Made by a program: the position numbers and the translations under genes
In this document: positions 5,281 through 5,463 of the stretch, one piece after another
Layout of the letters: every line of letters starts with the position of its first letter
Numbering within the stretch: the first letter of the stretch is position 1
Origin: Oscillospiraceae bacterium
Lineage (GTDB): Bacteria; Bacillota; Clostridia; Oscillospirales; Ruminococcaceae
Direction of reading: 5' to 3'
Length of the DNA stretch: 5,463 nt
NCBI GenBank assembly: GCA_009776345.1
Contig: WRLS01000141.1
Span: forward strand, 1-5,463
Notes under the pieces: model-generated
Told to the model about the DNA's origin: nothing
Database searches by the model: none
The model's input: the letters and a program-made list of their open reading frames with translations, nothing else

Positions 5281-5463
5281 ACCCCCATTTCGACAAACCG
5301 CATGGCTTCGTACCCTTCATCGCGCACGTCATAAGCATAGTTCTATAATCCGCCCAATCGCTCAGCCGAGCCGAGCTCCAGGTCTCGAACGCGAAAAAAG
5401 GTATTTGGAATAAAAGAAATCAAAGACTTTTTCCGCTGTTATTACGTGCGCGGGCGCTTCCGG
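5281..5463. other. Right-end region without a recognised gene; open minus-strand frame at the edge
   Basis: On the minus strand a frame is open from the window edge (5463) to a TGA at 5364-5362, about 33 residues. It includes EKVFDFFYSKYLFSRSR. This could be the carboxyl end of a gene starting beyond the window, but a frame of this length can arise by chance and I recognise no family. The rest (5281-5361) shows no start with a ribosome binding site, no tRNA fold and no promoter that I would defend. Confidence 0.3.

Noticed and set aside
5360..5400. A tRNA-like stretch with a GGTCTCGAAC-like T-loop.
   Set aside because: No matching acceptor stem, anticodon arm or D-arm could be built around it.
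1..5463. A CRISPR array, insertion sequence or phage element.
   Set aside because: No regularly spaced identical repeats, no transposase or integrase frame and no phage genes were seen; the repeats are short palindromes at gene borders.

Overview
This window most likely comes from an anaerobic Bacillota (Clostridia; an Oscillospirales-type genome is my best guess). The evidence is a T-box leader, strong GGAGG ribosome binding sites, GC-rich coding sequence and intergenic regions packed with palindromic repeats. The lineage is an inference from style, not from a search.

All recognisable genes lie on the minus strand and read right to left. Positions 5025-5053 hold a near-perfect sigma-A promoter (TTGACA, 17 bp, TATAAT). 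It drives a leader of about 330 nt (about 5017-4687) that is a complete T-box riboswitch, with the conserved TGGTACCGCGG box, an antiterminator and a competing terminator. The most likely specifier codon is CTC (leucine). Directly downstream is a 838-codon gene (4638-2122). It fuses an N-terminal xylose-isomerase-like TIM barrel (sugar phosphate isomerase/epimerase type) to a complete C-terminal AMP-forming acyl-CoA synthetase. Then comes a 457-bp gap (1665-2121) full of hairpins and short repeats, and then leuA, 2-isopropylmalate synthase (1664-156), with its own strong ribosome binding site. The first 150 bases, downstream of leuA, form another palindrome cluster that may terminate transcription.

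The simplest reading is a leucine-starvation transcription unit: uncharged tRNA-Leu permits readthrough into the fusion gene and possibly on into leuA. The fusion protein would then be linked to leucine or branched-chain acid metabolism. One untested possibility is that it activates a branched-chain carboxylic acid, such as isobutyrate or isovalerate, to its CoA ester. The function of the isomerase half is unknown.

All three non-coding stretches (1-155, 1665-2121, 5054-5463) carry members of the same short palindromic repeat families: GTAGGG-hairpins, paired-hairpin modules, and a conserved box followed by a hairpin of variable sequence. The right end (5362-5463) has an open minus-strand frame running off the window, which may or may not be the end of a gene.
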